Assembly: GCA_013812695.1 (NCBI GenBank)
Contig: JACCSZ010000421.1
Coordinates: forward strand, 1 to 5,685
Origin: Gemmatimonadales bacterium
GTDB lineage: Bacteria > Gemmatimonadota > Gemmatimonadetes > Gemmatimonadales > GWC2-71-9
Length of the DNA: 5,685 bases
Direction: 5' to 3'
Shown: positions 1-5,467 of the stretch, piece after piece
How the letters are laid out: each line of letters begins with the position of its first letter
Numbering within the stretch: the first letter of the stretch is position 1
The notes under the pieces: model-generated
The model's input: the letters and a program-made list of their open reading frames with translations, nothing else
Databases searched by the model: none
Told to the model about the DNA's origin: nothing
Made by a program: the position numbers and the translations under genes

Positions 1-35
1 TCCACCAGGTCCACCCCGACGCCGATCACGTTCAC
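1..35 (-). CDS. acpS: Holo-[acyl-carrier-protein] synthase, N-terminal 11 codons only (cut by window edge)
   Basis: Only the first 11 codons are inside the window, reading (M)NVIGVGVDLV. This matches the N-terminal beta strand of AcpS, whose family typically begins M-I-x-G-I-G-x-D-L/I-V-E, with the Asp (residue 9 here) being a metal ligand of the active site. AcpS moves the 4'-phosphopantetheine arm of CoA onto a serine of apo-acyl carrier protein in the cytoplasm, activating it for fatty-acid synthesis. The start is GTG at 35, whose GTGA overlaps the TGA stop of the upstream gene by four bases, the same junction style as elsewhere in this cluster. The family call rests on a very short but characteristic stretch. 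A different protein with a GxGxD start cannot be excluded. Confidence 0.72.
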   Translation of the reverse strand, partial: MNVIGVGVDLV

Positions 36-772
36 GGCCAGGCCCACCAGAACGACGCGAAGCCGGCGAGCGGGGCGGGCACCGGGAGGTAACCGCCGAG
101 GATGAGCCCGAGATAGGACGCGGCCCCGCCCACTACGCCCGTGACCGCCCAGAGGGGCCAAGTCGGGCGGCGCCAGGCTCCCACCAGGCCGACTTCCTCC
201 GCCCAACGCTCCTGCTCGGCCGCCGCCGCCGCCTCGAGGGCGAGCCATGCCGATTCGAGGCGCCGCGCCGCCGCGGTCAACGCCGCCCGCCACGCGTCGG
301 CGCCGCGATCGCGCGCGCGTCCCGGAATGGGTGTCGCCTGCTCGAGGAGATCGAGGGCGTCCATGAACGAGCCCCCGCCGCTGCCGAGCCGCGCGGCGAT
401 CCCGCTGGTGTCCGCTCCGGTCACGGCGAGGGTCCGAAGCCGGCGGACCGGGTAGCGCGATTCCTCGGCGGCCCTCCGCAGTGCGGCGTTCGCTGCGCTC
501 GCAATCCGCGAGGCCGCGCCACCCACCGCCTGCTCCCAGGCCACGAGCCAGCCGGGGCGGCCGAGCGAGGCCACGGCGTTCTCCAGGTCACCCGCGGCGG
601 CGCGCGAGCGGGCGGCACCGGCCAGCTCGAAGACCGCGGTTACCAGCCCCAGCCGGATGTCGTCGAGGGAAACCTCGAGGGCGCCAACCGGAGCGGCCGG
701 TGGGTCGACCATCCGCCCGAGTGAGGGGCCGAGCTCGGGCACGACCCAGAGATCCCGAGACCCTGGAGCCAT
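32..772 (-). CDS. Helical protein with hydrophobic C-terminal tail, function unknown
   Basis: I do not recognise this 246-residue protein. Residues 1-150 are Ala-, Arg- and Leu-rich and mostly helical in character, with Gly-rich breaks near 129-134 (LGSGGG). Residues 153-195 form a long Ala/Glu/Arg helix that could be a coiled coil. The last 45 residues are hydrophobic and aromatic: about 206-229 looks like one membrane helix, and 230-245 is a second short hydrophobic stretch ending FWWAWP. There is no N-terminal signal peptide, so it may be a C-terminally anchored inner-membrane protein with its bulk in the cytoplasm. The open frame runs upstream to 1123, but that part is Arg/Pro-rich and overlaps the CYTH gene out of frame, so it is a shadow. 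I chose ATG at 772, two bases after the CYTH stop. GTG at 778 would give a 4-base GTGA overlap and two more residues. Its own stop overlaps the acpS start. Confidence 0.72.
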   Translation of the reverse strand: MAPGSRDLWVVPELGPSLGRMVDPPAAPVGALEVSLDDIRLGLVTAVFELAGAARSRAAAGDLENAVASLGRPGWLVAWEQAVGGAASRIASAANAALRRAAEESRYPVRRLRTLAVTGADTSGIAARLGSGGGSFMDALDLLEQATPIPGRARDRGADAWRAALTAAARRLESAWLALEAAAAAEQERWAEEVGLVGAWRRPTWPLWAVTGVVGGAASYLGLILGGYLPVPAPLAGFASFWWAWP

Positions 773-774
773 CG

Positions 775-1329
775 TCACGAGCGCGCGAGGACGGCGCGCC
801 TTCCGGTGCGTGCCTCGTACCGGCGCACGAACACGGCGAGCGAATCGGCGGTGAACGCGGCGCGATCGATGCCGGTGGCCCGGATGACGCGTTCGATCGC
901 CGCCGGCGCGCCTTCGACTTCGAGGAGCGGGTCCATATCCGGGTAGCGCTCGAGGCGGGCGGTCGCGCCATCGAGGCCGAATACCTCGACGTCGCGGTCG
1001 ATGGCGTGGACCACGTCGTAGCCGAGAGCGATCAGGAGTGGGTGGGGCGAGGCGGCGACCGGAACCTCGATCTCCTCGCGCAACTTGTAGCCGTCGACGG
1101 ACCGCCGCGTCGGGCCCTTCCATCCGAGGACCGCGTCGGCCCGTCCATCGGTGCGATGATAGCTTCGCACCCGGAGCACTTCGTCGCGCGCGGCGAGCTC
1201 CCCGGCGCGGTCGTACCGGCGATCGGCCATCAGGCCGCGGAAGCCTTCGACCGCGCCCGCCGCGAGGAGCTTGTCGCGAACCGCGATCTGGTCCGGGATG
1301 ACGGCCTTGAGTTCGAGCTCGTCAGGCAC
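775..1329 (-). CDS. CYTH-domain protein (class IV adenylate cyclase / triphosphatase-like)
   Basis: This 184-residue protein is one complete CYTH domain, the usual size for CyaB-like proteins. The signature ExExK is at residues 4-8 (ELELK). It is followed by DRRYD (36-40), the basic strand LRVRS (52-56), a WKGP lysine (K71), the charged strand YKLREEIEV (81-89) and a late acidic strand LLEVEG (135-140). These are the tunnel-lining basic and acidic residues that bind a triphosphate and metal ions in this superfamily. Known members make cAMP from ATP or hydrolyse tripolyphosphate or thiamine triphosphate; the sequence alone does not decide which. It is a soluble cytoplasmic protein by composition. 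The start is GTG at 1329; an in-frame TGA lies a few codons upstream and no good ribosome binding site is visible. It is separated from the HAD gene by 60 bases and followed almost directly by the helical protein gene. Confidence 0.88.
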   Translation of the reverse strand: MPDELELKAVIPDQIAVRDKLLAAGAVEGFRGLMADRRYDRAGELAARDEVLRVRSYHRTDGRADAVLGWKGPTRRSVDGYKLREEIEVPVAASPHPLLIALGYDVVHAIDRDVEVFGLDGATARLERYPDMDPLLEVEGAPAAIERVIRATGIDRAAFTADSLAVFVRRYEARTGRRAVLARS

Positions 1330-1388
1330 TGGGGCCGCCGCCAGTCATGCAGGCATGTGAACCGGAGGCAGTCGGGCAGGTGTCCGCC

Positions 1389-1418
1389 GTCATCCCGGCC
1401 CTGAGCGCAGCGAAGGGG
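1389..1418. repeat. REP-like repeat unit overlapping the 3' end of the HAD gene
   Basis: The plus strand has GTCATCCCGG, then CCCTGAGCGCAGCGAAGGGG. It shares the GTCA(C/T)CC start and the GAGCG(C/G)AGCGAAGG core with the two units at 4454-4519, with about six extra bases in the middle. Unlike those, it stands alone and has no inverted partner nearby. Read on the minus strand it encodes the last residues of the HAD protein and its TGA stop (1392-1390). The resemblance to dispersed intergenic palindromic repeats is seen directly; its mobility is inferred. Confidence 0.6.
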
Positions 1419-2112
1419 CCAGTATCGCCTCCACCACCGCCTCCGTCTCGCTCAGGTCCTCGAACACGGCGTGCGGGCCACACGCCGAGAGATCGGCCAC
1501 CGAGTACGCGCCCGTTGCTACCGCGAGCGCGCGGGCGTCGATGGCGGTGCCGCACGCCACGTCCGCCGGCGTGTCGCCGATGATGACCACCTCGGCACCG
1601 TGCGGGATCCGGCCGAAGATCGGCTCGGCGCGCCGCGCCGCGATCGACGGCAGCTCGGGCCGGTGACCCGCGTCGGACCCGTAGGCCCCGACCCGGAATC
1701 GTTCGGGCGCGATCCCGCCCGAGCGCAGTTTGAGGGCCGCGGCGTCGGCGAGGTTGCCCGTGAGCAGCCCGAGCACCACGCCCGGTTCGCGCTCGAGCCG
1801 GTCGAGCAGCGGGCGTACGCCAGGCATCAGGGTCGTCGACGTCGTTGGTCGCTCGAGCTCGCGGGCCAGCAGGCCGACGTACCGGTCGCAGAGGGCCCGT
1901 ACGCGCGGCGACTCGCACGGCTCGTGCTGACCCGCGGCCGCGAGCATCTCGGCCACGATCTGCGGATCGGTCTTGCCGTCGAACCGGATGGTGCCGAATG
2001 CCGCGGTGTCGCCCACCTCGTCGGCGAGCGCCGCCACGATGGCGCGGCGCCCGGCGTCCGCGGTGAGGAGGATGGTTCCGTCGATGTCGAACAGCACGAG
2101 CCTGCGGATCAC
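1390..2112 (-). CDS. HAD-superfamily hydrolase, phosphoglycolate-phosphatase-like
   Basis: A 240-residue cytoplasmic phosphatase of the haloacid dehalogenase superfamily. Motif I is DIDGT at 9-13 (nucleophile D9, acid/base D11), motif II is LLTGN at 116-120 (T118), a candidate motif III lysine is K128, and motif IV is VIIGDTPAD at 176-184 (metal-binding D180 and D184). The insert between motifs I and II (about 15-95) is helical, as in subfamily I enzymes with a C1 cap, so it resembles phosphoglycolate phosphatase or beta-phosphoglucomutase-type enzymes. The real substrate cannot be read from the sequence. The start is GTG at 2112, overlapping the upstream TGA as GTGA, and motif I follows at the normal distance. 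The conserved fold seems to end near VVEAILA (226-232); the last residues PSLRSGPG and the stop come from a REP-like repeat. Confidence 0.9.
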   Translation of the reverse strand: MIRRLVLFDIDGTILLTADAGRRAIVAALADEVGDTAAFGTIRFDGKTDPQIVAEMLAAAGQHEPCESPRVRALCDRYVGLLARELERPTTSTTLMPGVRPLLDRLEREPGVVLGLLTGNLADAAALKLRSGGIAPERFRVGAYGSDAGHRPELPSIAARRAEPIFGRIPHGAEVVIIGDTPADVACGTAIDARALAVATGAYSVADLSACGPHAVFEDLSETEAVVEAILAPSLRSGPG

Positions 2113-2897
2113 CGCGATTCCAGCCGCCTGACCGCGACGAGCCGCTCACGGAGCGGCGCCGCGCGGCTGCCGGGCAGCCACGGCTCCTGCACCATCCCGC
2201 CGACGCCGACGGTCGAGTGAACCAGCGTGTCGGCCTCGCCGGCGAACGCCACATGCGTGATGCGCGCCCCGGTGTCGCTCCGGAAGAACAGCAGATCGCC
2301 GGGGCGCACGGCATCGGGTGGGACGGAAGCGCCGCATTCGGCCTGCTGCGCGGAGTCGCGAGGAAGGCTGAGGCCGCGGGCCAGAAAAGTGGTCTGCACC
2401 ACGCCGCTGCAGTCGACGCCGCACGGCGTCACGCCGCCCCACTCGTACGGCGCGCCCGCGAAGTATTCGGCGGCCCAGCGCTCGGGTGCCTTGGCCCGGG
2501 CCGCGGCCGCCGTCTCGGCCGCCGCGGTGATCGTGCCGTCCAGCAGTCGGCCGCGCCGGCCGTCGGGGAGCCGAATGGCATCGCCCTCGATCGCGGCGCG
2601 GGCGCGGAGCGGCAGCCGGATTCGGGCTTCACCGGCACGGACGGTGGCCCCGTGGCTCCAGCCGGTGGCGTCGCGCCGCCAGGCGTCGGCGGCGTCCGCA
2701 TCCAGCTCGATGCAGTACCCCGAGTGCACCCAGCCGACGTAGCGGTCGAGCCCGGTGCGAACTTTCCGCCACTCGACCGAGGTCTCGAGAATGTCCGCCG
2801 TTTCGCCGAGGACGAGCTGGGTCACCTGCTCGGCGCGGAGCGTCGATTCGGCGAAGACGGGAACGATGGCGGCCCGGGCGATGACGGCGGCGGTCAC
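2109..2897 (-). CDS. SH3-domain NlpC/P60 family peptidase (YkfC-like dipeptidyl-peptidase)
   Basis: A 262-residue protein with two bacterial SH3-like regions (about 8-62 and 80-122) followed by an NlpC/P60 cysteine peptidase domain (about 138-260). In the catalytic domain, YEWGG (151-155) precedes the nucleophile in DCSG (162-165, C163). RDSAQQ (180-185), GDLLFF (200-205), H215 in THVAF and H227 in VHST follow in the usual order, giving a Cys-His-His triad. The architecture matches gamma-D-glutamyl-L-diamino-acid endopeptidases such as YkfC, which cut cell-wall stem peptides, often for recycling. I see no clear signal peptide, so a cytoplasmic recycling role is possible. The open frame extends to 2990, but that part is the shadow of the zinc-protein gene. 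GTG at 2897, in a GTGA overlap with that gene's stop, places the first SH3 strand at the normal position. It overlaps the HAD gene downstream by four bases. Confidence 0.92.
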   Translation of the reverse strand: MTAAVIARAAIVPVFAESTLRAEQVTQLVLGETADILETSVEWRKVRTGLDRYVGWVHSGYCIELDADAADAWRRDATGWSHGATVRAGEARIRLPLRARAAIEGDAIRLPDGRRGRLLDGTITAAAETAAAARAKAPERWAAEYFAGAPYEWGGVTPCGVDCSGVVQTTFLARGLSLPRDSAQQAECGASVPPDAVRPGDLLFFRSDTGARITHVAFAGEADTLVHSTVGVGGMVQEPWLPGSRAAPLRERLVAVRRLESR

Positions 2898-3067
2898 GGC
2901 GTGGCGGTATCCTGGGCGGCGCACTCGCGACACAGCGTCACCCCCTTGAAGGTGCAGATCAGGCAGATGAAGGTCCCGCACTTCGTGCACGGGTAGCCCT
3001 CGGACGCCCGCTCCTCGCGCCCGCAGGCCCGGCAGCCCATGGCGTCGTGTTCGCGAATCTCCGCCAT
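2894..3067 (-). CDS. Small four-CxxC zinc-binding protein (B-box/zinc-ribbon-like), function unknown
   Basis: This 57-residue gene is easily missed because of its size. It reads from ATG at 3067 to TGA at 2894-2896 and contains eight cysteines in four CxxC pairs: C12/C15, C27/C30, C35/C38 and C46/C49. The spacing is that of a two-zinc fold with interleaved or sequential sites, much like the B-box-type fingers found at the N-terminus of some bacterial membrane proteins (pattern: C-x2-C, then CxxCGxFxCxxC, then LCxxC). No other domain or membrane segment is present. A GAGGTGG Shine-Dalgarno sequence sits just before the start, the upstream regulator gene ends seven bases earlier, and the downstream peptidase gene starts with a GTGA overlap. 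It is therefore almost certainly translated as part of the cluster. It may bind protein or nucleic acid; no function can be assigned. Confidence 0.85.
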   Translation of the reverse strand: MAEIREHDAMGCRACGREERASEGYPCTKCGTFICLICTFKGVTLCRECAAQDTATP

Positions 3068-3077
3068 GCCCACCTCA
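3068..3077 (-). promoter_or_regulatory. Ribosome binding site of the small zinc-protein gene
   Basis: The minus strand reads TGAGGTGGGC directly before the ATG at 3067. GAGGTGG is a good Shine-Dalgarno sequence that overlaps the TGA stop of the regulator gene. This supports the ATG start of the 57-residue gene and suggests coupled translation, although the spacing to the start is short. Confidence 0.55.
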
Positions 3078-4421
3078 GACCGTGAGACTGTAGCGCTTGA
3101 TCTTGTTGATCAGCGTGGCCCGCGAGATCCCAAGCTCGATCGCGGCGCGCGTCCGGTTGCCGGTGTGGTGCTTGAGGGTGCGCTCGATGTGCTGGCGCTC
3201 GAGGTCCTCGAGGCTGAGGGGCGTGTGCCGGCGGTCGCCGATGCCGGGCCGGGCGCGGAACTCCCCGGGCAGGTGCTCGACGCTGACCGCCGGCGCGCCG
3301 CGGCCGAGGATCAGCGCGCGCTCGAGCACGTTCCGCATCTCGCGCACGTTGCCCGGCCAGCCGTACGCCAGGAGGCGGTCGAGCACCTCGCTCGAAAGCG
3401 TCGGCGGGCCGTCCGGCAGCTCGCCGAGGAGGTCGGTGAGCAGGCGCGTGATCAGCGCCAGCCGGTCCTCGCGCGAACGGTCGCGCACGGCGGGAAGCAT
3501 GAGCGGCATGACGCTCAGGCGATAGTACAGGTCTTCGCGGAACCGGAGCTCTTCGACCTCGCTCTGCAGATCCTTGTTGGTTGCGGCCACGAGCCGCACG
3601 TCCACCGTGATCTCGCGTGTGCCGCCCAGCCGGCGGAAGGTCTTGGTCTCGAGCACCTTGAGGAGCTTGGGCTGGAGCTCGGGCGCCAGGTCGCCGATCT
3701 CGTCGAGGAAGATCGTGCCGTGGTCGGCGATCTCGAACAGGCCCTGCTTCCGATCCTTGGCATCGGTGAAGGCGCCCTTCTCGTGCCCGAACAGCTCGGA
3801 GTCCAAGAAGGTGGCGTTGAGCCCCGCGCAGTTGACCTCGACGAACGGCGCTCTGGCGCGGGGGCTCAAATCGTGGAGCATGCGCGCCACCCACCCCTTG
3901 CCGGTGCCGCTCTCGCCGGTCAGGAGGACGGTGGTCCGCTCGCTCTGCGCCAGCAGCCCGACCTGGTGCGCGAACTCCTGCATGCCGGTGGAGGCGCCGA
4001 GCGAGTCGAGCCCGTGATCCGGCGCGCTCTGGACCAGCAGCGCTTCGTTGATCCGGCGGAGCCGCGCCTTGTCCGCCACCCGCGCGGTGGCCGCCGCGAG
4101 GTGTTCCATGTCGACCGGCTTGGTGAGAAAGTTCTCGGCGCCGAGCTGCATGGCCCGGACCGCGGTGGCGACATCGCTCTCGCCCGTCAGCAGAATGACG
4201 GCGGCATCTCGCTTCCGGAGGTGCTCGAGCACCTCCATGCCGTCCATGCCGGGCAGCCGGAGATCCAGGATCACCACCTCGGGACGGATTCGATCGAAGG
4301 TGGCCAGACCGGCCTCGCCGCTGAGCTCCCGAGTCACCTCGTAGCTGAGCCGCTCGAAGTAGTTCCCGATGCCGCGCAAGACGTCGACGTCGTCATCGAT
4401 GAGGAGGACGGATCCGGCCAT
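3075..4421 (-). CDS. NtrC-family sigma-54-dependent response regulator
   Basis: A full-length 448-residue two-component regulator with the classic three-part layout. The receiver domain (about 3-118) has the acidic pocket D9-D11, phospho-acceptor D53 in ILDLRLPGMDG, T79 and K101. The AAA+ domain (about 140-370) has Walker A GESGTGKG (169-176), the sigma-54 contact loop GAFTDA (216-221), Walker B IFLDEIG (237-243), sensor I ATNKDL (280-285), candidate arginine fingers in FREDLYYRL (R295, R301) and sensor II WPGNVRE (355-361). The C-terminal Fis-type helix-turn-helix spans about 410-445. Phosphorylation should drive ring assembly and ATP-powered opening of sigma-54 promoters. The usual contact loop is GAFTGA; here its fifth residue is Asp, while the key Phe and Thr are kept. 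No histidine kinase is in the window, so the partner and the targets are unknown. ATG at 4421 is preceded by AAGG six bases upstream. Confidence 0.96.
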   Translation of the reverse strand: MAGSVLLIDDDVDVLRGIGNYFERLSYEVTRELSGEAGLATFDRIRPEVVILDLRLPGMDGMEVLEHLRKRDAAVILLTGESDVATAVRAMQLGAENFLTKPVDMEHLAAATARVADKARLRRINEALLVQSAPDHGLDSLGASTGMQEFAHQVGLLAQSERTTVLLTGESGTGKGWVARMLHDLSPRARAPFVEVNCAGLNATFLDSELFGHEKGAFTDAKDRKQGLFEIADHGTIFLDEIGDLAPELQPKLLKVLETKTFRRLGGTREITVDVRLVAATNKDLQSEVEELRFREDLYYRLSVMPLMLPAVRDRSREDRLALITRLLTDLLGELPDGPPTLSSEVLDRLLAYGWPGNVREMRNVLERALILGRGAPAVSVEHLPGEFRARPGIGDRRHTPLSLEDLERQHIERTLKHHTGNRTRAAIELGISRATLINKIKRYSLTV

Positions 4422-4427
4422 GGGGTG

Positions 4428-4431
4428 CCTT
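4428..4431 (-). promoter_or_regulatory. Likely Shine-Dalgarno sequence of the NtrC-family gene
   Basis: AAGG on the minus strand lies six bases before the ATG at 4421. It is short but well spaced, and supports this start. I could not pick a convincing sigma-70 or sigma-54 promoter in the 140-base gap upstream. Confidence 0.4.
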
Positions 4432-4453
4432 AGAGTGGCGATACACGCAGGGG

Positions 4454-4519
4454 GTCACCCTGAGCGGAGCGAAGGGGACATGCCTCGGAGCACGATTCCT
4501 TCGCTCCGCCCAGGATGAC
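4454..4519. repeat. Inverted pair of REP-like palindromic repeat units
   Basis: The left arm (4454-4475) begins GTCACCCTGAGCGG and ends AGCGAAGG. The right arm (4498-4519), read on the opposite strand, begins GTCATCCTGGGCGG and ends AGCGAAGG. The arms match at 20 of 22 positions and are separated by 22 bases, so the element can fold into a long hairpin in DNA or RNA. It occupies almost half of the gap between the lipid kinase and the regulator gene. There is no T-run after the stem on either strand, so it is not a classical intrinsic terminator, though it could attenuate transcription or protect mRNA ends. A similar single unit lies at 1389-1418. No RAYT transposase is in the window. Confidence 0.8.
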
Positions 4520-4561
4520 CCGCCCCGCCAGAAATTAGTCAGTCCCCGCCCCCGCGTCACC

Positions 4562-5467
4562 TTACCCGGGTCCCGGCACCATGATGCGGATGGCGTGCGG
4601 CACGACGGTGGCGGTGAACGGGGTGTGACCGCCGGGCTCGCCGTCGAGCTGGACCGGGTGGACCGGGTGGCTCTCGACCCGGATTTCCCGGCCGCGGGCG
4701 TAGCCGACATAGGTGTCGAGACCTTCGACGTCGGGGGCCATACGCAGCATGGCCCACACCGCCCGGACGCTCTGGCCCAAGCTGTTGGCCCGCACTACGA
4801 CCACGTCGAGCAGGCCGTCGTCGGGCCGGATGCCGGCGCCGAGGCGCACGTAGGGAGGGATCACCTCGCCGCAGTTGGCCACGAGCACCATGGCGGCGTT
4901 GGCGTCATACTCCACGCCGTCGATGGTGATGACGTGGTCGGTGCTCCGGATCTCCGAGATCAGCCGGAAGGTCGTCGCGACGTACGCGCCCATGCCCCAG
5001 CGCCGCTTGTGCTCAGTCAAGGTGCCCGCCATGACCCGCGCGTCGTACCCCGCGCCGCAGGCGACGGCGAAGTAATGCAGCCCGTCGGCGCGCTCCATCC
5101 GGCCGAGATCGAACGGGCGGGGGGAGGCGGTCACCAGCGCCCGCGCAGCGCGCACCGGTGCGGACGGGATACGCAGGTTGCCGGCGAGCAGGTTGCCGGT
5201 GCCGCCCGGTATCACCCCCAGGCTCACGTCCGTTCCGACCAGCGCCGCGGCGGCCTGCATGGTCGTGCCGTCGCCGCCGAACACCGCCACGACGTCCACG
5301 CCCAGCGCCACGCCCTCGGCGGCGAGCCGGCGCGCGTCGCCCGGACCGGTGGTGGCGGCCAGATCCACGCTCCAGCCCGCGGCCTCGATGGTGCGCATGA
5401 CGGCATCCACGCTCCGGGGACGGGTGCGCGCGGCGGCCGGATTGGTGATGACGAGCGCGCGGGTCAT
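4562..5467 (-). CDS. Diacylglycerol/lipid kinase family protein (YegS/DgkB-like)
   Basis: A 301-residue protein of the usual length for the DAGK-catalytic/LCB5 family. It opens with LVITNPAA (5-12), the family's first strand. It carries the nucleotide-binding GGDGT (64-68) and PGGTGN (87-92), the substrate-side ACGAGYDA (136-143), and in the C-terminal beta domain PDDG (215-218) and LDGEP (274-278). Such enzymes phosphorylate diacylglycerol or a related lipid at the inner face of the membrane, feeding phospholipid synthesis; the exact lipid is not visible here. The open frame continues to 5593, but that part is a shadow of the upstream gene. ATG at 5467 sits in a TGATG overlap with that gene's stop and places the first motif correctly. 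A 9-base tandem duplication near the C-terminus gives HPVHPV (267-272) just before LDGEP. Confidence 0.94.
   Translation of the reverse strand: MTRALVITNPAAARTRPRSVDAVMRTIEAAGWSVDLAATTGPGDARRLAAEGVALGVDVVAVFGGDGTTMQAAAALVGTDVSLGVIPGGTGNLLAGNLRIPSAPVRAARALVTASPRPFDLGRMERADGLHYFAVACGAGYDARVMAGTLTEHKRRWGMGAYVATTFRLISEIRSTDHVITIDGVEYDANAAMVLVANCGEVIPPYVRLGAGIRPDDGLLDVVVVRANSLGQSVRAVWAMLRMAPDVEGLDTYVGYARGREIRVESHPVHPVQLDGEPGGHTPFTATVVPHAIRIMVPGPG

Noticed and set aside
1346..1357. Short palindrome CATGC-AG-GCATG between the HAD and CYTH genes
   Set aside because: A five-base stem with a two-base loop is too short to call an operator or terminator without more copies.
481..1404. A 307-codon plus-strand open frame opposite the CYTH and helical protein genes
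   Set aside because: It crosses two real minus-strand genes, is Arg/Pro-rich at its start and shows no domain.
1322..2314. A 330-codon minus-strand open frame overlapping the HAD and NlpC genes
   Set aside because: It is a frame-shifted shadow rich in Arg, Gly and Ala; the overlapping frames carry the real catalytic motifs.
2959..3894. A 311-codon minus-strand open frame overlapping the regulator's 3' half
   Set aside because: It is an Arg/Pro/Ala-rich shadow of the regulator frame. The small zinc protein explains the end of the region better.
3039..4433. A 464-codon open frame on the plus strand covering the whole regulator gene
   Set aside because: It is antisense to a gene with every expected NtrC-family motif. 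Its protein has no recognisable motif, and long antisense frames are normal at this GC content.
4454..4519. The inverted repeat as a Rho-independent terminator
   Set aside because: The stem is strong, but neither strand has a T-run after it, and the shared repeat core fits a REP-like element better.
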